NCBI GenBank assembly: GCA_016124795.1 | Contig: WGNB01000041.1 | Location: 1 to 64,000, forward strand | DNA: 64,000 bases | Reading direction: 5' to 3' | DNA from: Rhodopseudomonas sp. | GTDB taxonomy: Bacteria > Pseudomonadota > Alphaproteobacteria > Rhizobiales > Xanthobacteraceae | Shown here: positions 17,691 through 26,194 of the stretch, one piece after another | Layout: the number at the start of each line of letters is the position of its first letter | Position numbering within the stretch: position 1 is the first letter of the stretch | Position numbers and translations under genes: made by a program | The notes under the pieces: generated by a model | What the model saw: only the letters and a program-made list of their open reading frames with translations | Told to the model about the DNA's origin: nothing | The model's database searches: none

Positions 17691-18503
17691 TCAGACAGCG
17701 CGCGCCTGCGCGGCCAACTGTTTCAGCACCGCGCGCAACTCGCCCGGCCCGGTGACGCGCTGCGGAAATGGCAGCCGCAGCGCGGTCTGGCCCGCTTGCA
17801 GGTCGAGACCGTCCGGATCGAGACCGGTGCAGGTCCAGTCGGCGTCGGCGGCGCCGAGCAGCCGGGTCGCATATAGCCGGCACGCTTCGGCGTGATCGCC
17901 ATTCATATGCGCGACCGCGCCCTCTTCCGCCGCCAGCAGATCGGCGGCGTCGGACACATCGGTCAGCACATCGGCGGCGGTCAGGTCGGCGGCGCGGGCA
18001 AAACCGCCGTTGAGATGCGCGGACACCACCGCCATGCGCCAGAAGGCGAAATCGGCAAAGCCGGCATACAACTCGGCCTTCGGGTGGCGCGCCAGAAACC
18101 GCCGGCGGACGCGGCCGTCCTCGGCACTGTCGCGGGCAACCGGCTTGAATGTCCCGAGCACCGTCAGCCGGGGATGGGCCAGCGCGTCGCCCTTGCCCGG
18201 ACCTTTGCCGGTCTCCGCCAGCAGCACCGAGGCGCGGCCATCCTGCTCCAGATTGGCGGTGTGGGTGGCGAGCTTCGACACCAAAATCAGCGGCGACCCG
18301 TCGGCATCGGTGGCGACATTGGTCAGCGAAGCGAAAGGATAGCCGCCGTGGCGGTCGAGGGTCGCCAAAGTCGCCGTCCGGGTTGCCCGCAGCAGCGTCC
18401 TGGCCAGATCGGCGGGACGGAAATCCGCCGGTTGCGGCGCGTTTTCAGGAATCCGGCCCGGCATTGCCCCGGGCAAAGGACCTTCGGCTGGCTTTTCGGT
18501 CAT
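17691..18503 (-). CDS. HugZ-family heme-iron utilisation / pyridoxamine-phosphate-oxidase-fold protein with DUF2470
   Basis: A 270-residue protein with an N-terminal PNPOx-like split barrel (residues about 30-165: LARTLLRATRTATLATLDRH, LILVSKLATHTANLEQDGRAS) and a C-terminal DUF2470 domain (about 190-265: AVAHMNGDHAEACRLYATRLLG). This architecture is that of the HugZ/HutZ heme-degradation group and their plant relatives. The histidine in HMNGDH is conserved in the DUF2470 part. It lies between pckA and chvI on the minus strand and seems monocistronic. Heme binding is inferred from the family only. The 329-bp region between it and chvI holds both promoters; no other gene is seen. Confidence 0.83.
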   Translation of the reverse strand: MTEKPAEGPLPGAMPGRIPENAPQPADFRPADLARTLLRATRTATLATLDRHGGYPFASLTNVATDADGSPLILVSKLATHTANLEQDGRASVLLAETGKGPGKGDALAHPRLTVLGTFKPVARDSAEDGRVRRRFLARHPKAELYAGFADFAFWRMAVVSAHLNGGFARAADLTAADVLTDVSDAADLLAAEEGAVAHMNGDHAEACRLYATRLLGAADADWTCTGLDPDGLDLQAGQTALRLPFPQRVTGPGELRAVLKQLAAQARAV

Positions 18504-18832
18504 GGTCGTGTGCTGATCCTGTTTCGGCGATCGATCGGGCCAATCCGGGCCTAACCGACGCCATTAGCCTTGAATTCGCGGCCGAATCACATAGTTGTTG
18601 CAAAGAGGCCACATTTCAGACCCCGTTTTCAGGCTTCAAAGCAAGTGGGGCGGATTTGAAGTTCCTCTCCAGGGAATACAAGCGCTGGACGGAACTTCGC
18701 ATCCAGTGCCGCACAAGACATTGATAATAGCTGGTGCCCCCTTGTTTTCGACCTTCGCCTCGGCGCGCATGCCACACTGAGCCGAAGTCGGAAACGGGAC
18801 ACCGGCGGGACGTCAGGCCAGAAGGGGCTTTC

Positions 18833-19537
18833 ATGCCAACCATCGCGCTCGTGGACGATGACCGCAATATCCTCACCTCCGTGTCGATGGCACTGGAGTC
18901 CGAGGGCTATCGTATTATGACCTACACCGACGGCGCCTCGGCGCTCGACGGTTTCAAGACCTCGCCGCCGGATCTCGCCATCCTCGACATCAAGATGCCC
19001 CGGATGGACGGCATGGAGACGCTGCGCCGTCTGCGCCAGAAGTCGGACATGCCGGTGATATTCCTCACCTCCAAGGACGAGGAAATCGACGAGATGTTCG
19101 GGCTCAAGATGGGCGCCGACGACTTCATCCGCAAACCATTCTCCCAGCGTCTGCTGGTCGAGCGCGTCAAGGCGGTGTTGCGCCGCGCCGCGCCGAAGGA
19201 CCCGACGCTGGTGCCGAAGGAAGCCGATGGCGCCGCCAAGGTGCTCGAGCGCGGCCAGCTGCGCATGGACCCGGAACGCCACACCTGCACCTGGAAGGGC
19301 GAGCAGGTGACGCTGACCGTCACCGAATTTCTGATCCTGCAGGCGCTCGCCACCCGGCCCGGCGTGGTCAAGAGCCGCAATGCGCTGATGGACGCGGCCT
19401 ATGACGATCAGGTCTATGTCGACGACCGCACCATCGACAGCCACATCAAACGGCTGCGCAAGAAGTTCAAGGTGGTCGACGACGACTTCGAGATGATCGA
19501 GACGCTATACGGCGTCGGTTATCGGTTCAAGGAATAG
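18833..19537 (+). CDS. chvI: Two-component response regulator ChvI
   Basis: A 234-residue OmpR-type response regulator. The receiver domain (1-115) has acidic residues in IALVDDDRN, phosphoacceptor Asp52 in [13 protein letters not shown], and Lys in [10 protein letters not shown]. The winged-helix Trans_reg_C domain follows ([19 protein letters not shown] ... [13 protein letters not shown]). Start is ATG 18833 ([10 protein letters not shown]); the frame open from 18734 is not needed and adds a non-conserved Arg-rich piece. ChvI with ChvG controls envelope, exopolysaccharide and acid-stress genes in Hyphomicrobiales. The cognate kinase gene follows after a 129-bp gap that contains a hairpin repeat. 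Confidence 0.95.
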   Translation: MPTIALVDDDRNILTSVSMALESEGYRIMTYTDGASALDGFKTSPPDLAILDIKMPRMDGMETLRRLRQKSDMPVIFLTSKDEEIDEMFGLKMGADDFIRKPFSQRLLVERVKAVLRRAAPKDPTLVPKEADGAAKVLERGQLRMDPERHTCTWKGEQVTLTVTEFLILQALATRPGVVKSRNALMDAAYDDQVYVDDRTIDSHIKRLRKKFKVVDDDFEMIETLYGVGYRFKE

Positions 19538-19545
19538 CGCCAATT

Positions 19546-19625
19546 CCGTTCCTTCCCGCGCAAGCGGGAAGCCAGGGCCGAGAATGATGACGAACTGGGT
19601 TCCCGCTGTCGCCGGGACGAACGGG
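19546..19625. repeat. Dispersed palindromic repeat between chvI and chvG
   Basis: A hairpin CTTCCCGC / GCGGGAAG (19552-19559 with 19564-19571) is followed 30 bp later by a second GGTTCCCGC...GGGACGAACGGG unit. It is the same type as the elements at 32830, 37047 and 43052, which are common REP-like intergenic repeats in this bacterial order. Confidence 0.65.
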
Positions 19626-19666
19626 TCATAGACCGTCGCATTTTCATTCCTGCTGGATCAAACGAC

Positions 19667-21496
19667 GTGCTCGACAAGACGGCCGAAAATCAGGCGCGCG
19701 ACACCAAGTCGAAAGCGGCGGCCGGCGCCGCTGCCGGCACGCCGCCGCGCGTGACGCGGCGCTATTTCGGCGTGTTCCGGCGAATGGCGCGGTCGGCCTG
19801 GTCGTTCTTCGTCACGCTCAGCTTTTCCAGCCTGACCCGACGCATTGTCTTCCTCAACCTCACCGGCCTCGCCGCGCTGGTGATCGGCATTCTGTATCTG
19901 TCGCAGTTCCGCGCCGGCCTGATCGATGCCCGCGTGCAGAGCCTGCTGGTGCAGAGCGAGATCATCGCCGGCGCGATCGCCGCTTCCGCGACCGTCGAGA
20001 GCGACGCCGTCACCATCGATCCCGACCGCCTGCTGGAGTTGCAAGCCGGCGAAAGCTACGGCCCGCCCGACGACTCCTTGTCCGGCATCGAATTCCCGAT
20101 CAACCCGGAGCGGGTCGCGCCGGTGCTGCGCCGCCTCGTGTCGCCGACCAAGACCCGCGCCCGCATCTACGACCGCGACGGCGTTCTGATTCTCGACAGC
20201 CGCAACCTCTACGGCCGCGGTGACGTCTTGCGCTTCGATCTGCCGTCGCCGACCGCGGAAAAGCCCGGCCTGATGGAGCGCGCCTTTATCGCCATCAGAC
20301 TCTGGCTCGGTCGCGGCGACCTGCCGCTCTATCGCGAACTCGGCCCCGAGAACGGCAAGGGTTATCCGGAAGTGGTCAGCGCGCTCAATGGCATCCACGC
20401 CAGCATGGTGCGGGCCAACGACCGCGGCGAAGTCATCGTTTCAGTGGCGGTGCCGGTGCAGCGTTTCCGCGCGGTGCGTGGCGTGCTGATGCTGTCGACG
20501 CAGGGCGCCGACATCGACGACATGGTCGAGGCCGAGCGCCTCGCCATCTTCAAGGTCTTCCTGATCGCGGCGGCGGTGATGGTGGTGCTGTCGATGCTGC
20601 TCGCCGGCACCATCGGCGGTCCGGTGCGCCGGCTGGCCGAAGGCGCCGAGCGCGTGCGCCGGCGGATCCGCACCCGCGTCGAGATTCCGGATTTTACCCG
20701 GCGCGGCGACGAAATCGGCCATCTGTCCGGCGCACTACGCGACATGACCAACGCGCTTTATACCCGCATCGAGGCGATCGAGAGCTTCGCCGCCGACGTC
20801 TCGCACGAACTGAAGAACCCGCTGACCTCGCTGCGCTCGGCGGTCGAGACGCTGCCGATGGCCAAGACCGACGCCAACCGCAAGCGCCTGCTCGACGTCA
20901 TCGAGCACGACGTCAAGCGGCTCGACCGGCTGATCACCGACATCTCCGACGCCAGCCGGCTCGACGCCGAATTGCAGCGCCAGGAAGCCGCACCGGTCGA
21001 TCTCGCGCAATTGCTCGGCGCGCTGGTCGCCGCCGCCAATGAAATTCACAAGGACGGCGTCAGCGTCACGCTCACCTTCGAAGGCGGCAACCCGGCGCAA
21101 TTCAAGGTGCCCGGCCACGATTCGCGCCTCGGTCAGGTGGTCTCGAACCTGATCGACAACGCGCGCTCGTTCTCGCAGGAAGGCGGCAGCGTGCGTATCA
21201 CCTGCCGCAAGCTGAAGGATCAGATCGAAATCGTCGTCGATGACGACGGTCCGGGCATCGCGCCGGACGCGCTCGACAAGATCTTCCAGCGCTTCTACAC
21301 CGACCGGCCGCATCAGGGCTTCGGCCAGAATTCCGGCCTCGGCCTGTCGATCTCGCAACAGATCGTCGAAGCGCATGGCGGCCGAATCTGGGTCGAGAAC
21401 CGGACCGCGCCGGCCGACCGCACCGACGACGAGACCGGCGACGGCGAACCGCGAGTGATCGGCGCCCGCTTCATCGTGCGGCTGCCGGCGGTGTGA
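19667..21496 (+). CDS. chvG: Sensor histidine kinase ChvG
   Basis: A 609-residue membrane histidine kinase. After a basic N-terminus come TM1 (about 63-83, IVFLNLTGLAALVIGILYL), a periplasmic stimulus-sensing domain of about 200 residues with the conserved RARIYDRDGVLILDSRNLYG, TM2 (about 296-318, FLIAAAVMVVLSMLLAGTI), HAMP, HisKA with phosphorylatable His380 in ADVSHELKNPLTSLR, and HATPase_c (NLIDNAR, DDGPGIAP, GLGLSIS). The start is GTG 19667, the only one giving the usual length. In this group ChvG is held inactive by periplasmic ExoR in many species. Partner of ChvI. Confidence 0.95.
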   Translation: MLDKTAENQARDTKSKAAAGAAAGTPPRVTRRYFGVFRRMARSAWSFFVTLSFSSLTRRIVFLNLTGLAALVIGILYLSQFRAGLIDARVQSLLVQSEIIAGAIAASATVESDAVTIDPDRLLELQAGESYGPPDDSLSGIEFPINPERVAPVLRRLVSPTKTRARIYDRDGVLILDSRNLYGRGDVLRFDLPSPTAEKPGLMERAFIAIRLWLGRGDLPLYRELGPENGKGYPEVVSALNGIHASMVRANDRGEVIVSVAVPVQRFRAVRGVLMLSTQGADIDDMVEAERLAIFKVFLIAAAVMVVLSMLLAGTIGGPVRRLAEGAERVRRRIRTRVEIPDFTRRGDEIGHLSGALRDMTNALYTRIEAIESFAADVSHELKNPLTSLRSAVETLPMAKTDANRKRLLDVIEHDVKRLDRLITDISDASRLDAELQRQEAAPVDLAQLLGALVAAANEIHKDGVSVTLTFEGGNPAQFKVPGHDSRLGQVVSNLIDNARSFSQEGGSVRITCRKLKDQIEIVVDDDGPGIAPDALDKIFQRFYTDRPHQGFGQNSGLGLSISQQIVEAHGGRIWVENRTAPADRTDDETGDGEPRVIGARFIVRLPAV

Positions 21497-21511
21497 ACAC
21501 GGCCTGCTCAC

Positions 21512-21542
21512 AAAAAAGAGGCCGCCTCAACAAGGCGGCCTC
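21512..21542 (-). terminator. Terminator for the minus-strand 87-aa gene
   Basis: A 10-bp stem (21518-21527 with 21533-21542), 5-nt loop; the A6 run at 21512-21517 reads as a T6 tract on the minus strand. It may also terminate chvG weakly. Confidence 0.8.
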
Positions 21543-21565
21543 TCGAAACCAGACAACGAAATCGA

Positions 21566-21829
21566 TCAGTGCGCACGCGGGTGAGCGACAGCCTTCATCG
21601 AGCCATCCCAGTTCTTCACGCCGGTGAGCTTGAGATAGATGTCGTAAACGCAGATCACGGCCACGGCGCCGATGAAGCCACCGGTGATCCATGCGCCGGT
21701 CGCAGCCCCCGACGTCGTCACCGTGACCGAAGGAGGCGGCGGCGCGAACGCATAGACCTTCGATGCATTAAACGGACCAGCCAGCACCCCCACGATCGCC
21801 AACGCGATCGCGAATTTATAAATCCTCAC
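21566..21829 (-). CDS. Small exported/membrane hypothetical protein (87 aa)
   Basis: An 87-residue protein with a signal peptide (YKFAIALAIVGVLAGPFNASKVYA), a short Pro-rich stretch (FAPPPPSV), and one transmembrane helix (ITGGFIGAVAVICVYDIYL) followed by a basic, His-containing tail. Start is GTG at 21829, supported by AGGAGGG 6 nt upstream. No family recognised. It lies between chvG and hprK on the opposite strand, so it interrupts the otherwise co-directional signalling block. Confidence 0.7.
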   Translation of the reverse strand: MRIYKFAIALAIVGVLAGPFNASKVYAFAPPPPSVTVTTSGAATGAWITGGFIGAVAVICVYDIYLKLTGVKNWDGSMKAVAHPRAH

Positions 21830-22058
21830 AAAGCCCTCCTGGACAGATTGATTAGCCGTGCGACACTAGGAGTGTTCGTTTGTATTCGCCAGCGGCGCCA
21901 AGGGCTTTTAGCGACAAGCCGCATATTTATTTATACGGCATAGCCATACAACGGAGACGGCACCGCCAACCAATTCACGCGGCGTAATCGCCATTCGCAA
22001 CATACGATTCAAAAGGCGCGGTTTCAGATACGCGACAGGCATCGGTCCGTCCCATTAT

Positions 22059-22101
22059 GCGATATCGTTATAATCACCACCGTTGGCAACAACGTTATCG
22101 C
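22059..22101. promoter_or_regulatory. Candidate promoter/operator upstream of hprK
   Basis: Imperfect inverted repeat GCGATATCGTT (22059-22069) / AACGTTATCGC (22091-22101), 10 of 11 positions matching, with a TATAAT hexamer at 22069-22074. It lies in the 490-bp region between the 87-aa gene and hprK. The function is inferred from position only. Confidence 0.3.
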
Positions 22102-22251
22102 CAATAGTACTTGATCGCCTCATCCGACATTCCGAGCCGCCCGCGACGCTATCCCCGCCGAAGAACGGACGCCCGGATCGCGATGCAAGTGCTCTCGGGC
22201 GCGCTGGGTCCACAGCACCGGGCAATGAATGTACAGTCTCAAGATCAGCTT

Positions 22252-22290
22252 TCTTGCGATCAACAGTCTTGCGATCAACAGTCTTGGGAT
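22252..22290 (+). repeat. Short 15-bp tandem repeat before hprK
   Basis: Two exact copies of a 15-bp unit (22252-22266 and 22267-22281) and a partial diverged third (22282-22290), ending 30 bp before the hprK start. Upstream, 22234-22250 looks like a more decayed copy. If the hprK frame were extended upstream, this repeat would encode repeated Arg-Ser-Thr-Val-Leu, but the extension starts with TTG and is not conserved-looking. Confidence 0.7.
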
Positions 22291-22319
22291 CGATCAGCTC
22301 CGGTTCTAAAGTCTCGCCA

Positions 22320-22787
22320 ATGACGCACGCTCACCCCACCGTCCACGCTTCCGCCGTTCTGGTCGGCGCCAAGGCCGTCCTGATTCGCGGCCCATCCGGC
22401 GCCGGCAAATCGCGGCTGTGCTTCGATCTGATCCAGGCGGCGGCGCAAGGCAGCATCCCGTTCGCGCGTCTTGTCGCCGACGATCGCGCCTTGCTCGAAG
22501 CCTGCCACGGCCGGCTGCTGGTGCGGCCGGCACCGTCGCTGGCCGGACTGATCGAGGTCCGCGGCCTCGGGATTCGCGTGTCGAAATTCGAGCCGGTCGG
22601 CGTGGTCGATCTGGTGGTCGATCTGGCGGCGGCCGATGCCGCCCGGCTGCCCACGCAACAATCTGGAATCGTTGAACTTTGCGGAATCCGACTGGCTCGG
22701 CTGCCGGTCGCGGCCGACGCCGACGCGCTGCCGGCGATCCTCGCCCGGTTAAGCACAACGGATGGAACAGCCCGGCCGGACGATTGA
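22320..22787 (+). CDS. hprK: HPr kinase/phosphorylase, short alphaproteobacterial form
   Basis: A 155-residue protein corresponding to only the C-terminal kinase domain of HprK, as in other alphaproteobacteria, without the N-terminal domain of Gram-positive enzymes. The Walker A is IRGPSGAGKSRLCFDL; LVADDRALLEA follows, and IEVRGLGIRVSKFEP corresponds to the HprK signature. It phosphorylates HPr on the regulatory serine. The start is ATG 22320; the frame is open from TTG 22083, but that extension includes the 15-bp tandem repeat and has no homologous look. Followed by EIIA and HPr genes as in rhizobia. Confidence 0.93.
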   Translation: MTHAHPTVHASAVLVGAKAVLIRGPSGAGKSRLCFDLIQAAAQGSIPFARLVADDRALLEACHGRLLVRPAPSLAGLIEVRGLGIRVSKFEPVGVVDLVVDLAAADAARLPTQQSGIVELCGIRLARLPVAADADALPAILARLSTTDGTARPDD

Positions 22788-22943
22788 CCCCGGGGGGGCA
22801 ACTGCGCTACGCCGCGCCCTCGTTGATGCCCGGGCCGAAAAATTAACGATACCGGGCTTAGGATTGAGCCCGCCGAAAACGGACAATAGAGCGCCCCTTT
22901 GGCCCCTTCTTTCCGCAGTGCAACAGAACGCCTATATAGCGAG

Positions 22944-22966
22944 GAAGCCCCTTGCAACGGGGCTTC
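22944..22966 (+). promoter_or_regulatory. Hairpin and imperfect direct repeat in the hprK-EIIA leader
   Basis: Perfect 8-bp hairpin GAAGCCCC / GGGGCTTC (22944-22951 with 22959-22966). It is flanked by two similar sequences, around 22898-22932 and 22978-23012, each containing TGGCCCC and later GTGCAACAG. This 240-bp gap has no gene. The arrangement suggests a structured leader or a regulator-binding region for the EIIA-HPr message. Confidence 0.4.
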
Positions 22967-23027
22967 TAATGGGCCTCAATGGCCCCCCATTCGTGCGGTG
23001 CAACAGTGCGCCCGCGAGGAGTTCGGG

Positions 23028-23429
23028 ATGATCGGCCTCGTTTTAGTGACCCACGGACGGCTCGCCGTCGAATTCCGCTCCGCTCTGGAGCACGTGGTAG
23101 GACCCCAGCGCCAGATCGAGGCAATTACCATTGGCCCCGACGACGACGTTGAACAATGTCGCAAGAATATCCTCGACGCGGTCAAGCGCGTGGATAGCGG
23201 CGAAGGCGTCGCGATTCTCACCGATATGTTCGGCGGCACGCCGTCCAACCTCGCCATTTCGGTGATGAGCCAGCCCAAAGTCGAGGTTCTCGCCGGCATC
23301 AATCTGCCGATGCTGATCAAACTCGCCAAAGTCCGCGAAACCTGTCCGCTGGAAGACGCCGTCGCCGCTGCCCAGGAAGCCGGCCGCAAATATTGTACGA
23401 TCGCCAGCCGGGTCCTGAACGGCAAATGA
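23028..23429 (+). CDS. manX: PTS EIIA component, mannose family
   Basis: A 133-residue EIIA(Man)-type phosphotransferase domain. The phosphorylated residue is His9 in LVLVTHGRLA, and the motif LTDMFGGTPSNLA is typical of the family. Start is ATG 23028 with GAGGAG at 23015-23020; the longer open frame from 22899 runs through the leader hairpin and is rejected. In rhizobia this stand-alone EIIA is part of a regulatory, not sugar-transporting, PTS with HPr, HprK and EI. Its stop overlaps the ptsH start (ATGA). No mannose permease genes are present nearby. Confidence 0.93.
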   Translation: MIGLVLVTHGRLAVEFRSALEHVVGPQRQIEAITIGPDDDVEQCRKNILDAVKRVDSGEGVAILTDMFGGTPSNLAISVMSQPKVEVLAGINLPMLIKLAKVRETCPLEDAVAAAQEAGRKYCTIASRVLNGK

Positions 23430-23746
23430 CGGGACCGAGCCGAGCCGACGGCAATGCCCCCGACCCGCACGGTGTGCCGGTCGCCCGCGAAGTCGAGATC
23501 GTCAACAAAAAGGGTCTGCACGCCCGCGCTTCGGCGAAATTCGTGCAACACGCCGAACAATATGACGCCGCCATCATCGTCTCGCACCGCGGCGAAACCG
23601 TCGGCGGCACCTCGATCATGGGCCTGATGATGCTGGCTGCCGGCATCGGTTCGACCATTGCGATCAAGGCGACCGGCAAGGACGCCGCCAGAGCGGTCGA
23701 CGATCTCTGCGCCCTGGTGTCCGATCGCTTCGGCGAAGAAGAATAA
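23426..23746 (+). CDS. ptsH: HPr phosphocarrier protein
   Basis: A 106-residue HPr. The active His is His32 in KKGLHARASAKFV and the HprK target is Ser63 in GGTSIMGLMMLAA. Compared with Bacillus or E. coli HPr (about 88 residues) it has an N-terminal extension of about 18 residues. Start is the ATG overlapping the EIIA stop (ATGA at 23426-23429). In S. meliloti the next gene is ahcY; here 4.7 kb of other genes intervene, with soxC starting 202 bp downstream. Confidence 0.95.
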   Translation: MTGPSRADGNAPDPHGVPVAREVEIVNKKGLHARASAKFVQHAEQYDAAIIVSHRGETVGGTSIMGLMMLAAGIGSTIAIKATGKDAARAVDDLCALVSDRFGEEE

Positions 23747-23948
23747 GCCACGCGACTTATTGCACTGCACGCGCAACGTTGAATTCAGCATCGCAAGCTG
23801 ACCACCGCGCCGTTGCGCATCCGTATTACATGATCATTACCGGCTGCGACCGATAAGCGCATATCGGCCAATCATATCGGTCTGTACCGGCACAAAATCG
23901 ACTCCGTTAGCGTTAGCCCTCGGGGGTGCGAACGCGAAGGAGGACGCC

Positions 23949-25367
23949 TTGAAGAAGGCCGAACCTAATCTCGTCACCGACGAGAAAACGCAGCGCATGA
24001 TCGATGGCATGATCGCCACCGAACAACGGCATATGGCCGAGCGCGCTGCCCAAACCAAAGCTGCCGAAGCCGATTGCGACTGCAAGGAGGGGATGTTCCC
24101 CTCGATCACCAACCGCCGCGGCTTTTTGTTTGCCGCCGGTTCCACCGCCATCGCTGCCGCAGCGGCCAGCGGCGGCGCTATCGCCCAGGACAAATCGGCA
24201 TCGCAGGCGCCAGCCGGCGCCCGGCATTTCGACGTCCCGGCCGATCCCACCAAGGTTCAGGGCGAGGCGATTGGCGTGAACGGCGGCTACGGATTGCGCT
24301 CGCAGTTCGAAAGCGAAACGCGGGTGCTCTATCCCAACCCGACCGACTACACCTCGTGGAGCCTGACGCCGCTCGACAAGATGCTCGGTAACCTCACCGC
24401 TTCCGGCCTGCATTTCGTGCGCGATCATAACGGCACGCCGACCATCGATCCGGCCAAGCACATGCTCTACGTCCACGGCATGGTCGACAAGCCGCTCAAG
24501 TTGACGATGGCCGACATCAAGCGCTTTCCCTCGGTGACACGCCGGCATTTCATCGAATGCTCGGGCAATACGCTGACGGAGTGGACCAAGCCGACGATGA
24601 AGACCGTGCAGGGCACGCATGGACTGCTCAGCACGTCGGAATGGACCGGCGTTTTGTTCTCGACGATCGCCCGCGAAGTCGGCCTGAAAGAAGGCAGCGC
24701 CTGGGTTCTCGCCGAAGGCGCCGACAGCGCGGTCATGACCCGCAGCATTCCGATGGAGAAGATGCTGTCGGACGCGATGCTGGCCTACGGCCAGAACGGC
24801 GAAGCGATCCGGCCGGAGCAAGGCTATCCGCTGCGCCTGCTGCTGCCGGGATACGAAGGCAACACCCAGATCAAATGGCTGCGTCGGCTCGAAGTCAGCG
24901 ACAAGCCGTTCATGACCCGCGAGGAGACATCGAAGTACACCGACCTGTTGCCCAATGGCAAAGCCCGGCAGTTCACGCTCACCATGGACGCCAAGTCGGT
25001 CATCACCTTCCCGTCCGGCGACATGAAACTGCCCGGCCCCGGCTTCTACAACGTCACGGGCTTTGCCTGGTCGGGCCATGGCCGCATCCAGTCGGTCGAC
25101 GTTTCAACCGATGGCGGCAAGACCTGGTATCCGGCCCGCATCGACTCCACGCCCGAGCCGATGTGCACCGTCCGCTTCAGCTATCCCTGGATGTGGGACG
25201 GCAAGAACGCGGTGCTGCAAAGCCGGTGCACCGACGAGACCGGCTATATCCAGCCGACCTTGCATCAACTCGTCGCCCTGCGCGGGGCCAATTCGACCTA
25301 TCACCTCAACGCGATTCAAAGCTGGGGCATCGCCAACGACGGGAGCGTCACCAATGTCCAGGTCTAA
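23949..25367 (+). CDS. soxC: SoxC-type sulfane/sulfite dehydrogenase molybdopterin subunit
   Basis: A 472-residue sulfite-oxidase-family molybdoenzyme. A Tat signal (NRRGFLFAAG, residues about 56-80) sits behind an unusually long N-terminal piece rich in Glu, Lys and His. The molybdenum-ligating Cys204 lies in FIECSGNTLTEW, with the SoxC-type downstream segment GTHGLLSTSEWTGV. The C-terminal dimerisation domain includes YNVTGFAWSGHGRIQSVDVS. Start is TTG 23949, chosen because AGGAGG at 23938-23943 is well placed. Forms a periplasmic complex with the SoxD cytochrome whose gene overlaps its 3' end. No other sox genes are in the window, so it may act as a sulfite dehydrogenase. Confidence 0.9.
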   Translation: MKKAEPNLVTDEKTQRMIDGMIATEQRHMAERAAQTKAAEADCDCKEGMFPSITNRRGFLFAAGSTAIAAAAASGGAIAQDKSASQAPAGARHFDVPADPTKVQGEAIGVNGGYGLRSQFESETRVLYPNPTDYTSWSLTPLDKMLGNLTASGLHFVRDHNGTPTIDPAKHMLYVHGMVDKPLKLTMADIKRFPSVTRRHFIECSGNTLTEWTKPTMKTVQGTHGLLSTSEWTGVLFSTIAREVGLKEGSAWVLAEGADSAVMTRSIPMEKMLSDAMLAYGQNGEAIRPEQGYPLRLLLPGYEGNTQIKWLRRLEVSDKPFMTREETSKYTDLLPNGKARQFTLTMDAKSVITFPSGDMKLPGPGFYNVTGFAWSGHGRIQSVDVSTDGGKTWYPARIDSTPEPMCTVRFSYPWMWDGKNAVLQSRCTDETGYIQPTLHQLVALRGANSTYHLNAIQSWGIANDGSVTNVQV

Positions 25368-25983
25368 AACAGAACTAACGAACCTGCCCTCCTCGATCCT
25401 TGGCCGCTATGTCGCCGGCATTGCCGCTGCCGCGATCGCGATGCCGCTGGCGATCGCCACGCTGACGCTCCCCTCGGCTGCATCGGCCGAGGTGCCAACG
25501 CATTACGGCTTCGGATCGCCCGCCACGCCGGCGGAGTTGGCGAAGTTCTTCGCCATTCCGCCGTCGGGCAAAGGCTTGCCGCCGGGCAAGGGCACGGCGG
25601 CAAAGGGCGCCGAGGTCTATGCCAATAACTGCTCGGCCTGCCACGGCGATCATCTCCAGGGCATTTCGACCAAGGGCCTCGGCGGTCCGCAATTGATTGG
25701 TGGGCGCGGAACATTGGCGAGCGCGCATCCGGTCAAAACGGTCGAGAGCTACTGGCCCTATGCCACAACGCTGTTCGACTATGTCAAACGGGCGATGCCG
25801 TTCAACGCGCCCGGCTCGCTGACCGACGACGAGGTTTATGACGTCGTCGCTTACGTGCTTTCACAGTCGAAGATCATCAAGCCGACCGACGTGATGAATG
25901 CCCAGAGCCTGCCGAAGGTAGCGATGCCGAACAAGGACGGCTTCGAACCCGATCCACGGCCAGAACTGGGACTTTATCGCTAG
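25354..25983 (+). CDS. soxD: SoxD-type c-type cytochrome, single heme
   Basis: A 209-residue exported cytochrome c. It has a signal peptide (VAGIAAAAIAMPLAIATLTLPSAASA) and one heme site C93-SA-C96-H97 in the context NNCSACHGDHLQG, with a probable axial Met in KRAMPFNAPGSL. Start is ATG 25354, overlapping the soxC end by 14 bp; a longer open frame from 25063 is only a shadow of soxC. Classical SoxD (Paracoccus) has two hemes and about 380 residues, so this is the short monoheme type, closer in size to SorB. It passes electrons from the SoxC molybdenum centre to the respiratory chain. Confidence 0.88.
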   Translation: MSRSKTELTNLPSSILGRYVAGIAAAAIAMPLAIATLTLPSAASAEVPTHYGFGSPATPAELAKFFAIPPSGKGLPPGKGTAAKGAEVYANNCSACHGDHLQGISTKGLGGPQLIGGRGTLASAHPVKTVESYWPYATTLFDYVKRAMPFNAPGSLTDDEVYDVVAYVLSQSKIIKPTDVMNAQSLPKVAMPNKDGFEPDPRPELGLYR

Positions 25984-26018
25984 GCGCATCAATCGACGCA
26001 TTATCGTCAAAGGCTGAC

Positions 26019-26059
26019 CGGCCCCGCGCAAGACTCAAATGTCATGCGCGGGGCCGTTT
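26019..26059 (+). terminator. Probable terminator after soxCD
   Basis: Perfect 12-bp stem (26019-26030 with 26045-26056), 14-nt loop and TTT then GCTTTG. It separates soxCD from the following three-gene operon. Confidence 0.65.
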
Positions 26060-26194
26060 GCTTTGTCACCAAAGCCAGCCCGACGTTGGCACGCGACGAC
26101 AAAGGATATGCAGCGGATATTCGTTGTTTGCTTGCGCCGCCCCAGCATGTACCCTTCCGGTTGTCGAAGACTGCGCCGGGGGGCCTGCAGCGGA

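Noticed and set aside
22083-22319. N-terminal extension of hprK
   Set aside because: TTG start without ribosome-binding site; includes the 15-bp tandem repeat; alphaproteobacterial HprK begins near the chosen ATG.
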